Shown: in pieces, positions 40,388 to 51,465 of the stretch
Numbering within the stretch: the first letter of the stretch is position 1
Layout: each line of letters starts with the position of its first letter
Assembly: GCA_037447655.1 (NCBI GenBank)
Contig: JBBHKE010000697.1
Location: forward strand, 217,224 to 281,223
Source: Zygnema cylindricum
Taxonomy: Eukaryota; Streptophyta; Zygnematophyceae; Zygnematales; Zygnemataceae
Length of the DNA stretch: 64,000 nt
Direction: 5' to 3'
Notes under the pieces: generated by a model
What the model was told of the DNA's origin: nothing
Database searches by the model: none
The model's input: only the letters and a program-made list of their open reading frames with translations
Program-made: the position numbers and the translations under genes

Positions 40388-43145
40388 ATGGAATTTGTGG
40401 CCCTTATTATTGCTATTGCCATTCCCTTGGGAGGGTCCCTTGTAATTCAGTGTTTTGTACCATCGCCAAATTCCGGTAAGCTTGGCAACTTAGGTTTCAC
40501 CTATAAAATGTCAAATGTTCCATCTTCAGACGTACAAATAGAGTCGGCAGCTTTTCATTTTTATTTCAGCATAGTGTTTTTGATTTCTATAAGGACTTTC
40601 CAACGTTCTCTAACTCAGCAACACTTGTTTGCGTTAATGTTTCATTTTGTGTTGTTTATTTGTGTACATTTCACCTATCTTTTGTTTGGGGAAAGGGTGT
40701 ACCGATTTCAACTTTCTAAGCTAAATGATATCCATGCTTTTTCAGTCAGCATATTGGTAAAATAGCGGGGTACTTATTAGTTCATCTAGATTCAACTTTT
40801 GAACCGACTTTCATTTTCAGCTTTTCGTTCTTTACAGAATTTTGCACACTACTTGCTGACAATATTGGTGTATCAAAAATGCTGGCACATGCAAGCAATC
40901 AGCTTCATTTTGCCCTTTTTTTTTCTTGGTATGATTGGGATGGACAGAATGGTATAAAAACTTAAGGAAGCCGTCATGGACACCACCAGTAAGTGTTTGT
41001 TTGTGGTTTATTGAATCTAGTAGACTCAGGCCAAAATTCATGTCATACGGTGGAACACCGAAGGTGATACAATGCCGTTTTTAATGCGAATTTGCAGTGT
41101 TTGTTGCTTGTTTCTAAAACCATGGGAGAGTTGTTTCTGGATCTGGACTCCACTTGTTAAGATAGGAAGCAAAAAGATGTTGAAAGTAGAACCGGTAATA
41201 CATCAGCAGTAGTTGTTGTTGCTTCTAGTTTCTTTTCACTGCCAATTGGGCTTATTTTGTTTCAAAAATCTGACTTGGTCCTTTATTTATTTTCGATTTT
41301 ATACAGGGCTGGGCATTTCCCGTGGTTTGGACTATTCTTTATGTCCTCATGGGTATTGCATCATGGCTTGTATGGAAGGAAGGAGGTAATCCCCTATCTT
41401 TGCCTTACCGGGAAAAGTGTTGTATTGCTGAAATAAATGGGCAGAAATTCGTTTATTCTGTACTGTTAGATATCCATCATTGAATTTCTGAAAAAAATGC
41501 ATTTCTGTGCCTCCCTCTCATTGCTTTCTCAATGTTTTCACTTGTTTTTGATTTGTTTTCAGGCTTTGATAAAAGGTGGCGTCCTCTTGCTCTTTATATC
41601 CTTCAGGTAAGCAAAAATTATTGATACCTGTTACAGTATTCACCAACTCACTTCATAACCTTTCTTCTCAATCACACTCATGAATTCAACATTTAGCCTC
41701 GTTCATCTTGCGTTTGATGCTCGTTTGATTTTTTTTTGTTTCAATATTGGTTTTATATTTGCTTTTGAATAGCTAATTGTTTAGGCTATTCTTGAGACAT
41801 TGGGGTCTTTGCAAGGAGAGTTGTTGTCTACATCGACGAGGCGACATTGCGTTTGTTTCTGTTTTTCTGTTCATAGAGACCTTTATTGTGATGTATATGC
41901 AGGTTAGTGTATGCAGATATATCTTTCTCTTCAGGATTTTATGCATATACGTATACAGACATACATACATATTATATATAAAGATATATACATCTATCGA
42001 CACACATATATCGTGGTGCTTGTTTAGTTTAGCTCCTAACAATGTCTACTTTGGGATGCAGCTTGCTCTGAACTTCGCATGGACCCCCATTTTCTTTGGT
42101 TTTCGCAAAATTGTGAGTCTCTTCTCAAGCTTGTGGTTGACATTTCTGCTAAACTCTGAAAATGAGCAAATCTCTCAATCAGTTACTTCCTGGATACTGT
42201 CTTTAGAAGAGGTTAAATAAGAGAGGTTTTTTGCCCATCATTCTTTGTATTTTCTCGCAGTCATGACTCTTTTTTTATCTTCCATCTTCTTACACCCATT
42301 TACCTTCTTACACCCATCGGTTGTGGTTTGGTTTCAGGGCCTTGCCTTCATAGAGATCATTATTTTATGGGTGGCAATTCTTGCGACGGCTGTCGCCTTC
42401 TGGCCGGTCTCTAAGCTCGCTTCCCTCTTGTTGGCACCCTACTTACTATGGTGAGAAAAATATGGGGGTGGGAAAAAAAATGGGGCTCTAAATAATAAGA
42501 ATTTCGTTTTTTTCCTGGGAGATCGTTCTTACTGGTGGAGGCCTGTAAGCAAAGCAGTTAGATATGATTCACCATGGAAAACTTGTAAGTCTAGAAGTTA
42601 GTTTTGTCAGTTGAACTTTTTTGAACGCTGTTTAAAAAATCGGAACATAAGTCGGGTATCGATTGGTCGGTACTGTGGGGGCTGTTTTCATCAGTAATTG
42701 GAATACTTTATTTATGTATTATATAAGTATGTTACCGTAGCACTTTGAATCCAGAGTTGCTTCTTGTGGAAAATGTGTTCCAAAACTCTGGAGCAAAAAC
42801 ATGTTATAATACAAATCGTCCGTTGTTTTTCGAAAAAATTTGCGAGCTTAATCGTTTGTATGTATGTATGGATGTCTACGTGGTACTCTTTTTTAGTACT
42901 TCAAAACTATCATTTCAAACACATACTCTACGACACATTTTAGTATAATTTCCCTCAGAAATTTTCATGGGGTTTCTTGTTTCATTTGTGTCCCCATTTT
43001 GTGACGGATTTTTATTAACTTAAGCTCAATATTGATTTTTTTCCCCCTTTTTTCTTTTCGCAGGGTTGCTATCGCAACCTCTCTCAATGGCTATATTTAC
43101 TTCAACAATCCAGCTGGTGGAGGCCAAACTGTATCAACTTACTGA
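40388..43145 (+). CDS. TSPO: TSPO/MBR family membrane protein (translocator protein)
   Basis: Seven exons, 165 aa: 40388-40475, 40948-40988, 41307-41385, 41563-41606, 42062-42112, 42338-42450, 43064-43145. It is a five-helix membrane protein of the tryptophan-rich sensory protein family, which binds tetrapyrroles and is stress-induced in plants. Diagnostic segments: WYKNLRKPSWTPPGW (loop 1), PVVWTILYVLMGIASWLVW (helix 2), LALNFAWTPIFFG (helix 3), FIEIIILWVAILATAVAFWPVSK (helix 4) and LLLAPYLLWVAIATSLN (helix 5). It lacks the long N-terminal extension of many flowering-plant TSPOs. The intron at 41607-42061 carries TATA/ACATAC microsatellite-like DNA (41935-42010). It converges on the SMP gene. 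Confidence 0.94.
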
Positions 43146-46100
43146 GGAGAGAGATGTACGAAAGTTTCTTCTATCTCAAAGTAAGAAAGATAAGTCTCAA
43201 GGAGAAATTTTTTAGTTAACATAGTTTCTTAAGTTTCTTAATGTGTCTTTTAATTTTGTGGGCTTTAGTCGACTGATTAAATAGAGTGTGCATAACATGT
43301 TGAAATGGAAGTTGAAGAAATATCACATTTTTGCTAATGAGCAAATATAGAGTCAAACTTGTTGTAAATGCTCTTAAGGCAGATTTTAATTAACTTTGCT
43401 GTAATTTTGTTTTAGCTAAAGTTTTTCCACCTAAGTTTAACTAAAAGTTGTTTTAGCTTAAAGCTGTTTTAACTAAAGTTTTGTAACTATAGTTGTCTTA
43501 AGTTTTGAACTATTGAACTAATGTTTGGCTTAATGGAACATGACGACTAAATTTTGTAGTAGTGCTAGGGTTTAAATTAGATAGTCCATTCCGGTAAATT
43601 CTAAGTGTGTAAGTTGCTATACCTTACGTTAGGGATAGTGAACCAGTTTAATGGAGTGAACTCGAACTGCGGGAATCGTAAAAGCCTATAATCAAGTTTT
43701 TAAGCTTGTAATTATGTGTATTAAAAGGTGTTTAAATGGTTTCAAATGCATTGGGTTTCAAGACTCTCATAATTGTTTCGGACATTGAGAAACTTTGTGA
43801 AAATATCTTAATCGGTTGGTTTTCAGTAGTAAACTCAAAACTATTCTGGAATCCGAAACCTTGTCAAATATCTTTAGTCATTTTAGAACTATGCGTTGGA
43901 GAGGGAGAGGGAGAGAGAGGGGGTTTGGGTTTGGGTTAGGGAGAGGGAGAGGAGAGTGGAGGGAGAGGGAGAGGAGAGTGGGAGAGGGAGAGGGAGAGGA
44001 AAAAGAAGAGGGAATAGGAGAGTGAGAGAGGGAGAGGGAGAGGGAGAGGGAAAAGGAGAGGAAGAAGAGGGAGCAGCATAAAGCACCCTACCTGTGTCAG
44101 AATATAATGCGAAAGGATGTGAAAGTGTTGCAATTTGAGTGAAAGAGGATCTTAAGAGATAAACACTTTGCACCTGGTGGCATGAATCTAGTACATTTCT
44201 GACCAGGATCCAAAAATTGACTTCTACCATGGGGTCATAGAATGCTTTATTCATGGGATGTTCTTTTTTTAATGTCTATCTTATTGTCACAATCAGAAAT
44301 TGGTACTCATCTTTCCATTGGTTTACTAGCTATTGATTACCTACACATATGGCAAATATCGTCCTCAGATATGAGGGTTTCCTATCTAAAACACAAGCAA
44401 CAATTAGAGGAGTATAGTATCTTAAATGCTGTTTTTCCTGGTCAAGTTCCTTAAACTTTGTGTGATGCCAACATGTTTATATGGATTTTGTTGTGACAGT
44501 CGATGTTTTTGAAAGCATTCTATCCACGGGACGATTGTATTGTAGGTAAGTTTTTTTTTGGTTTTCTTTAACGCTTTTGGCCCACGTGTGGTGTACTGGT
44601 GATCAAGAACATTACATTGGTGCTTCTTTCACTAAAAAGAAAAGGTCTTGAACTGTTTGCCTCACGGGTAATAGACGATTCTTATGGCTGAAATGGCATT
44701 TAGTGGACATTCAGCAGAAATATGAATTCTCTCCCTAGGGGTGTTCCGCCATCTGTAATCCTTGGAATCTGTTCTACACGGGCAAGTACCCAGAAGACAA
44801 ATGAGTGTGCTAAAGCTGAGTTTTGACACGTCATACAAGACATTAATGATAATGAGTTGTAAAATTGCTTTTAAGGATAACAAATTGAATAGATGGAAGA
44901 TAACTTTTGCATTGTTATTTTGTTACCAGCCTTAGATTCTGTTTCCCGCGGAAGATATTATAGCAGAATTTTTCATTAATGTATGTTGTACGGGCTTAAT
45001 AATCTTTTGACTAACATATGATTGAGTATTGTACAATTTACGGCATAAAAATACAAAGCATTGTGCATTCCTGTATTTGTTTTAAGGATGACATGTGAAG
45101 ATGCCAACGTTAGTGGGCAGCATAAGTGACAGTCAACACAGTGACAGCTTCACCATTACAAGAGAGTCAACAAGAAAAAAGAAAGCCTCTAGAAGAAGAT
45201 AGTAATACAAACTTGAATAGCAAGAGGTAGTGTTGCTGTTGTAAATTTTCTTTTTTCGACTTTAGTTCATGGCAGTACAGAATGTGTACGACGCTGACCA
45301 TGCCACCAAAGAAATAGATGGTAGTGGACATCAACTGTCTCCAGTACTCCTTGCTTATGATGCCCATTCTTAGTGTAGTTGCTTTCATCCATTCTGGCAA
45401 CAGATAACAAAGAATGCAATACACATTCCTATGTTGTGATAAGCCATCAAACATGAACGACCTGCAAAGGTGCAGTCTGGCAGCGAGAATCAAACAAGGC
45501 ATAGGATACTAGAGAGGCAAATGCCCAAGTCCTTGATTTTTCACTGCATGGAAAACTTTTCAAGCCCTGGAAAGCTTCCTTTGTGTTTCGTGCCTGTTTC
45601 AAGGTGGTCTCTCTCTCTCCCAGTATTGTAGCAACTATTTTATCCTAAGTTAACAAAAGAAATGAACAAGTCATCTCGCAATTGCTGTTTACGAGTCAAG
45701 AAGGGACAGATTGGTTGTGTAAACATTTTTTGAATGCTCAAAAATGACACACCTTAATGCAAGAAAGAAGTCCAGTTTATTGCTGGCCAATAACTTTACT
45801 GATGGAGAACACTTTCAAAAGTGCAAAAAACATTGCATATCTTATGGAAATATTCCAACCCAATCAATCGATTCTCTTCGTAGTGTTAGTGTTTGGTACA
45901 TAACGTCTTTCAATTGGTCCCAGTTTATTTGGCATTCACCAAAAGAACAATAAGAGTCCAATGTCCCATGTTGCAAATGGTGTACGTAGACAAGTTACCA
46001 TCTTCCTGACACGGATTGAAAGAAAGTATTCGTTCAAAGCCTACAAAATCCTTTGTTTTCATTCTTACAGGTAATGACATACTTAGCAGCTTAGCTTTAC

Positions 46101-46263
46101 TGCCACAAGTTGCCTTCTGAGAGGGTCCCAATGAAAACAAAATACCCCGATGAACAAGAGGCGGTTTTCCAGACTTTGTGACCATCCGCTACTCAGGCCC
46201 ATCAAACATTGCTGGTATCCTAATGCTACACCAGATGGCATGCCTTTGATTCAAGCTTCGACC
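43146..46263. other. Convergent intergenic region between TSPO and the SMP gene
   Basis: AT-rich, with a purine-rich (GAGAGG)n tract at 43897-44070. A 111-codon minus-strand open frame at 45167-45502 is Leu/Ser-rich without a recognisable domain; I do not call it. Confidence 0.5.
43897..44070. repeat. Purine-rich (GAGAGG)n minisatellite with TTTGGG units
   Basis: About 170 bp of GAGAGGGA-type repeats on the plus strand, interrupted at 43920-43940 by GGGTTTGGGTTTGGGTTAGGG, which resembles a few degenerate plant telomere units. It creates spurious Glu/Arg and Ser/Pro/Leu frames on both strands. Confidence 0.85.
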
Positions 46264-47326
46264 TTAGGGGTTATTAGCAGTTGCTGCTCGCTGCTCGAGT
46301 GCCCCAACGCCAGACTTTATTTCCTCAAAATTTGGATCGTGTTTCTTTTCTGTTCGTATCACATCATTAGCCTCATGTTGCTCCACATCTTTGTCGTGAG
46401 CTAGCTTATGCTTGGCATCCTGCCATGAACATCATATAATCCTGCGTTATTGTTTAGTAGAGGGCGTGTTGGTAAATGGCGCGTTGTAAACCAATTCTTT
46501 ATCTATCGTTATGCTAAAAAATGAAGAACAACTCTCTTCAAGCTATCCCCGTATCCAATTCTTGAAAGCATAGAAAAAAAAATATTTCATTCAGTTTTAC
46601 AAACTTTGTATAATTTTATGATAAATATAGAGTAGAATACATACAATTTAAGTATTTACCGTACAAAAAAATAATAGTAGTACAGTACGTATTTGCACTT
46701 TTTTCTATGCTTGATAATTCACGATGATGTTGCCAGACAAACCTACAAAAAGCTGCTGCAAATTAAACCTTGAAGTTGATGTTGCAAGACAAACCTTCAA
46801 CACGTCACGTAACGTCTGTGGTGTTTCCGGAGTATATCCTGCATCATTCTTGTCGGCAGCTGCTTGAGCCTCTGCTCCCAAACCGCCCTTTGGTCCCGGT
46901 CCTCCGAGAGCCTTCGCTTCCGCACTCCGAATGGCAGCAGCCTCCGCTTGTGTCACTGGAAGATGACCGGCTTCTTGCATCACTCCCTGTATCATAAGCC
47001 ATAAGAATTCGAGTTAAGCCGTCTGATTCAGAGGAAAATAATAAAAACTCGAGTGACAAAAAACACATTACACTGGTACTAGTTACTGTCATTGATTTAA
47101 AAATGCGTTTTTCTAGCACGGGCTTTGACTGGAATTAAAACCTCCTCTTCATACAATAGCTCATCACACACCAAGGATGTATTTCAAGTAGTATTGATTC
47201 TAAGGGCTTCTTTTTCAAACTTGCCTGAAGAACATCCCCATGGGTAAACTTATTCTCATCACTTTTTTCTTTCTCCCGGCCTCCCCTTGCAACCGCCTGC
47301 ATTGGACCTCCCTTAGCTGACTGCAT
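46264..47326 (-). CDS. Late-embryogenesis-abundant protein, SMP (seed maturation protein) family
   Basis: A hydrophilic desiccation-associated protein. Three exons join in phase: 47225-47326, 46795-46986 and 46264-46419, the last too short for a simple ORF search. Exon 2 carries the SMP repeat (LPVTQAEAAAIRSAEAKAL, then GGLGAEAQAAADKND and LRDVLK). Exon 3 begins DAKHKLAHDKDVEQHEAND and ends RAATANNP. Exon 1 has MQSAKGGPMQAVARGG, similar to SMP MQSAE/KGGP blocks. Intron 1 has a GC donor (CAG/GCAAGT), matching the GC-AG consensus. The 5' end is uncertain: the frame stays open upstream of ATG 47326 to a possible acceptor near 47352, so another N-terminal exon may exist. ABRE-like boxes lie 300-370 bp upstream. 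Confidence 0.85.
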
Positions 47327-47622
47327 ATCAGCAATTACTGTTCCTTTCGCCTACTTCAATTGCTCACACTATTTCGACACCACCTCTCTTCTACTTCTAA
47401 AGGATTTCTATACCAAAAATTATGCAATTCTTGTTTCTCCTATGGCTGACTTTTTAATCTCAGTAAAACAATGCTCCTAAGCTCGTGCCACCTTGAAAAC
47501 TGATTTTATAGCCGTAAAACTGTCAATGTGCAGCATTTGGAGCTAGATATTGAAGTGCCTCCTTTTGCTGTTTCTTTATTGCCGGAGGCGAAAGCACTTG
47601 GTGCATGACCGCTGGATAGCAC

Positions 47623-47632
47623 CACACGTGTG
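47623..47632. promoter_or_regulatory. Palindromic CACACGTGTG (ABRE/G-box-like)
   Basis: An ACGTG-core palindrome about 300 bp upstream of the SMP first ATG. bZIP factors of the abscisic-acid pathway bind such cores, which suits an LEA gene. Function is inferred. Confidence 0.5.
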
Positions 47633-47692
47633 ATAAAGGCGTCTCCATTGACTGTGAATCGCTAGATACGATGAGCGCCACGATTGCACGAT

Positions 47693-47700
47693 GACACGTG
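47693..47700 (-). promoter_or_regulatory. CACGTGTC ABRE on the SMP sense strand
   Basis: GACACGTG on the plus strand reads CACGTGTC toward the SMP gene, the classical abscisic-acid response element, 60 bp from the other ACGTG box. Paired ABREs are the usual arrangement in ABA-responsive promoters. Confidence 0.5.
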
Positions 47701-48189
47701 CGGCAATCTTTTGCCGCGACTCACAAGTCACACGCGTCTGGGGAAAGCGGGGAAAGCGGGCACAAATCAGGAAGGCAATAAAAGGTGCCGCCGGTCAACG
47801 GACAAACGGAAGAGAAAACTGTCAAATTGGGCAAATTATCCCTTGGGTGCAAAACGCAACAAGCGACCGCAGTTTCTTAAGTGCGGAAAGTGCGGCAGAC
47901 CGTATCCATATTATACGGGGTTTTTACTCAGTGGAGCTCGACTTAATGTTTTTGAAAAAATGCCCGTTTTGCACTTTCGATAATTTCGAAGAGCGAATCC
48001 TGACCGCCAGTTGAAAGCGTCACAATTTTGAATTTTACACATCGTATGACGTCACAGTGAATCGTAGCCATACACGTTTCAGCGAACACCATGAAAGTGG
48101 CACCTGGAACCGTGTATCGTAATTTAGCGTTAAAGTTTTATTAGCGAGAGGGGTTTATAATGTCTATAATTTTATATTAGTGCCACAGT

Positions 48190-48482
48190 TCAAAAGTAGG
48201 TGAAAGTAGGCCCATACAATATGCCTATTGTATGCAAAACATACAATATGACCTTAAGTCCCATATTGTATTTGGACCTATTCGGACCAATTAAAACATT
48301 CGGACCAAAAATTGGACCAATTAAAACATTCGGACCAAAAAAAATATTTACACCGTCAGATTTCTGACGATCGGACGGTCGCTGATCAAAGTAGCGATCA
48401 AAGAAGATCACATGAAAGCCCATAACACAGCTTACGATAAAGGCGCCGACCAAACACCTACCATAAAAACGCCTACTTTTGA
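48190..48482. mobile_element. Small TIR element with internal direct repeats
   Basis: TIRs TCAAAAGTAGG...CCTACTTTTGA bound 293 bp. Inside are repeated ATTCGGACCAATTAAAAC-like units (48276-48342) and a short inverted pair TACAATATG/CATATTGTA. The TSD is not clear, so the superfamily is unassigned. Confidence 0.55.
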
Positions 48483-48504
48483 GCCATGATTAGTGCAGTT
48501 ATAA

Positions 48505-49234
48505 GGGCGAAGTTCCATTAGGACATTCTGTAATTGTACGGCCAACATTGCAGAATGCTACAATTTGAACGAAGTTCCATTGCTCGGAGTTCTGTAATCC
48601 ACGTGTTCATAATTTAGTGGTACCACATGAGCTAAGGTCGGATGTTAAAAATCGTCAATGATTTTCACACCGACCAAAAATCATCATTTGCGTACCATGT
48701 ACGTGCGTAATAGGTCATCGTTCAACACAACTTTTGTACTCTTTGCAGACGCCTTGTCAGATACCACCTCAATTTTTGTAGGGTTCCGGTTTTTTCGCGT
48801 GACGAATGAGCGCTGCCATAAATAGTGTGACGAATGGGCGCTAGCAGAAATAGCGTGACGAAAGTGCGTTACGACATTTCGTTTGTATTCTTTGTTGGAT
48901 TTTTTAATGCGTATATCTTATGCGATTTTTTTTTTATTTCAGTTGGTTGTCTTATTGACATTTGTTCTCATTATCCAACGTGTCGTGGCTTAAAAAAACG
49001 TGTAATTGGTGATGTACCTCGCGAGGTACATCACCAATTACATAAACTTTTGAAGCGAGTGCTTCGCGAAAAAATATCCAACGGCCATTTTTAACTCCCA
49101 AACTTTTGGAGAATATTGGCAGTATTCTCTGTAATGTTGTTTTCATCATAAAAACAAAATAGAGGTACTACGTAGTACGGAGAGGTCCGAATTTATGTAA
49201 ACAACCTCACTTTTGGTCAAATGGAACTTCACCC
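48505..49234. mobile_element. PIF/Harbinger-like non-autonomous element 1, TSD TAA
   Basis: Ends GGGCGAAGTTCCATT...AATGGAACTTCACCC (15-bp TIR, one mismatch), flanked by TAA at 48502-48504 and 49235-49237. A 3-bp TWA TSD and GGG-starting TIRs are PIF/Harbinger traits. 730 bp, no transposase. It contains a perfect 42-bp palindrome. Confidence 0.8.
49001..49042. repeat. Perfect 42-bp palindrome
   Basis: TGTAATTGGTGATGTACCTC is followed by its exact reverse complement around a central GC (CTCGCGAG). All 21 base pairs match with no loop, so it can extrude as a cruciform or hairpin. Confidence 0.97.
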
Positions 49235-49364
49235 TAATTCCCTAATTCTGTAAAGAGTGACTGGCTGGTTTTTAACCATTTATACTAATAACGTCAATAA
49301 AAATTAGTGTCACATTATTTTATTTCGAATGATAAAATTGGAGGGCACCGATCATTAAAACATA

Positions 49365-50470
49365 CACGGTGTGCTTTTTTATGTACGGATGAAGCGTCAT
49401 AGCTCATAATTTAAATAGTGTGCAGTAATCAAAACCTCATGTGGTCAGTTCCTTGTGTACCCCTATTAGTGTAGATATAGTTTTAAATTGTTAATCCGGC
49501 TGTTTCAATCAAAAACTAAGATTCTCACCTTCCGATTGGCGGTTTACAATTGACAATCGGACATGTGTGCACGGGGAAAAAAAACGTTTTTTTTCACTTA
49601 GGGTGGCTTTCCATAAGGGAAAAAGTGGGGTTTTTTACTAACGACCGTACCATTTCGTATAGGTCCGTACAATTTTTTTTTTCTTATATAAAAATGTCCA
49701 AGGTTGTAGGCGTAAATTCGAACCGTCAGATGTCGTTACACTTTTTATCCGAGACGCCACGTCACCAACCCTACATTTTGTTAAGACCGTGCACAGGGAG
49801 GACAATTCTCAAAGACAGAACGAGTAAATATGGACCACGTGGAAAAGGAAAAAAAATCCACGATGAGCGCGCGCGTATGTGCGTACACGTCGCAAGGGCC
49901 ACGTGCCTTCCGCCAGGGTGGTTGCGAATCCGCTGAAATAATCCCGTCACGCTCCCACCATCAAAGTTTACCGCAACAATTTTGTCGTTGTGTTTTAAAA
50001 TTTTGGGTAGTACATTTAATGCCCTCTGTATGAGTCATTAATTACCTCGTCTGGTACAAATATATCTTCCGCTCGTACAGATATTTCCTACGCTGGTATA
50101 GATATTACCTCGGTTCATACAGATATTGCGTTCAGACTTTGCATTCTAAGATTCTAACAAGATTTTAAGCACCTAATATTAGCCTACGTGTTACCAACCA
50201 TAATGAGCCACACAAATAAAAAATGGTTTACTGACGCGACCTAATGGAAGGCACGCCCCTTCAATAAAATTTTCCGTACAAATGTTGAGACGCCTAATGG
50301 AAGTCCACCCTTAAGACATTTATTTTATATCCAAGAATGTTAGTGTGCACTAAAAAAAGATGTGTTGAGTGGCGAATAAAACATTAACACTAGGGACACA
50401 CGGGTACTTTCTTACACATTATTTAAAATTTGTATTGTGACGCTTCATCCGTACAATACAGTACACCGTG
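49365..50470. mobile_element. TA-flanked mariner-like MITE split by a nested Harbinger element
   Basis: Outer ends CACGGTGTGC...GTACACCGTG are flanked by TA (49363-49364, 50471-50472). Inverted arms of about 60 bp share GTACGGATGAAGCGTCA and TTTAAATA. Removing the nested 49601-50310 insert leaves about 400 bp. Confidence 0.75.
49601..50310. mobile_element. PIF/Harbinger-like non-autonomous element 2, TSD TTA
   Basis: Ends GGGTGGCTTTCCATA...TAATGGAAGTCCACCC with TTA on both flanks (49598-49600, 50311-50313). 710 bp. The TIR resembles element 1 (GGGYGRMKTTCCAT). Inserted inside the TA-flanked element, so it is the younger of the two. Confidence 0.8.
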
Positions 50471-50549
50471 TACGTTTTTACCGTCATAGACAGTTAGAGA
50501 TATTATCGCTCTTCAACTTTACTACTAGAATCTTCGGGAGCACTAACGC

Positions 50550-51071
50550 TACAGATCACCACAAATCGTAATTAGAGTTATGTACGCTAATTCCGTCATC
50601 CCAAAATTTGACTCTATCACTATAAATAGAGTACATTATTATAAATTATTATTCACGTTATTTAAGGTACTCTTTGAATGAGCGTCAATAACTCTATTAC
50701 AGTGCCATTTTAAATGGTGTGGCGTACGGTCGGTGTCTGACCGTGCAAAATCGTACTTTAGTAAGTAAAAATGTACAAATAATGATTTAGTGCAGACCGT
50801 TTTCATTTAACTGCGTTGTAACGAACCGCGTAATGCAAACGTCATAATGACGTGAAACTGTACGTTTTGTGAGATTTTGTACTTGCACTTAATATACAGT
50901 GGATATTTTCAGCGCCCAAATTTACACCCAAATTAGAGTTATTGATATACTAGGGTAAAATTCCTTTTTGAAAAAGTTATATCACACAAATTAGAGTTCA
51001 TAACTCTAATTATTATTTTTTATTTTTTCTCTACTTTTGTCTTTACTCTAATTACGATTCGCGGTGTAATA
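50550..51071. mobile_element. Diverged relative of the TA-flanked MITE family
   Basis: The left end, CACCACAAATCGTAATTAGAG then TTATGTACGC and CCCAAAATTTGAC, aligns with MITE copy A (CACCGTGAATCGTTATTAG, TTATGTACTC, CCCAAAATTTTGAC). The right end, CTAATTACGATTCGCGGTG, mirrors it. Overlaps the foldback at 50787-51465, so the interior is rearranged. Confidence 0.5.
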
Positions 51072-51465
51072 GTAACTCGTAATAAGAGTAAAAAAAAAAT
51101 TAGAGTAAAAAAAGAAAAAGAAAACATTAGAGTTATGAACTCTAATTTGTGTGATATAACTTTTTCAAAAAGGAATTTTACTCTAATTTATCAATATCTC
51201 TAATTTGGGCGTAAATTTGGGCGCTGAATATATCCACTGTAAATTAAGTGCAAGTACAAGTGCAAGTACAGAATCTGACAAAACGGAATCTGACAAAACA
51301 TACAGTTTCACGTCATTATGACATTTGCATTACGCGGTTCGTTAAAACGCAGTTACATGAAAACTGACAAAACAGAATCTGACAAAACATACAGTTTCAC
51401 GTCATTATGACATTTGCATTACGCGGTTCGTTAAAACGCAGTTATATGAAAACGGCCTGCACTAA
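50787..51465. repeat. Long foldback (about 245-bp arms) with an 89-bp tandem duplication
   Basis: Starts TTAGTGCAGACCGTTTTCAT and ends ATGAAAACGGCCTGCACTAA. The arms run inward through the CGCGTAATGCAAA block, a TTTTTGAAAAAGTTATATCA block and AGAGTTCATAACTCTAAT. In the right arm, about 51272-51360 is repeated as 51361-51449. RNA from this locus would form a very long hairpin. Confidence 0.85.

Noticed and set aside
43889-44254. Ser/Pro/Leu-rich and Glu/Arg-rich frames near 44 kb
   Set aside because: Artefacts of the GAGAGG purine tract; no start context, introns or domain.
45167-45502. 111-codon minus-strand frame
   Set aside because: No recognisable domain; low-complexity Leu/Ser end; lies in the convergent spacer.
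48276-48342. CRISPR-like direct repeats
   Set aside because: Two or three irregular AT-rich units inside a TIR element in a nuclear plant genome; no spacer structure.
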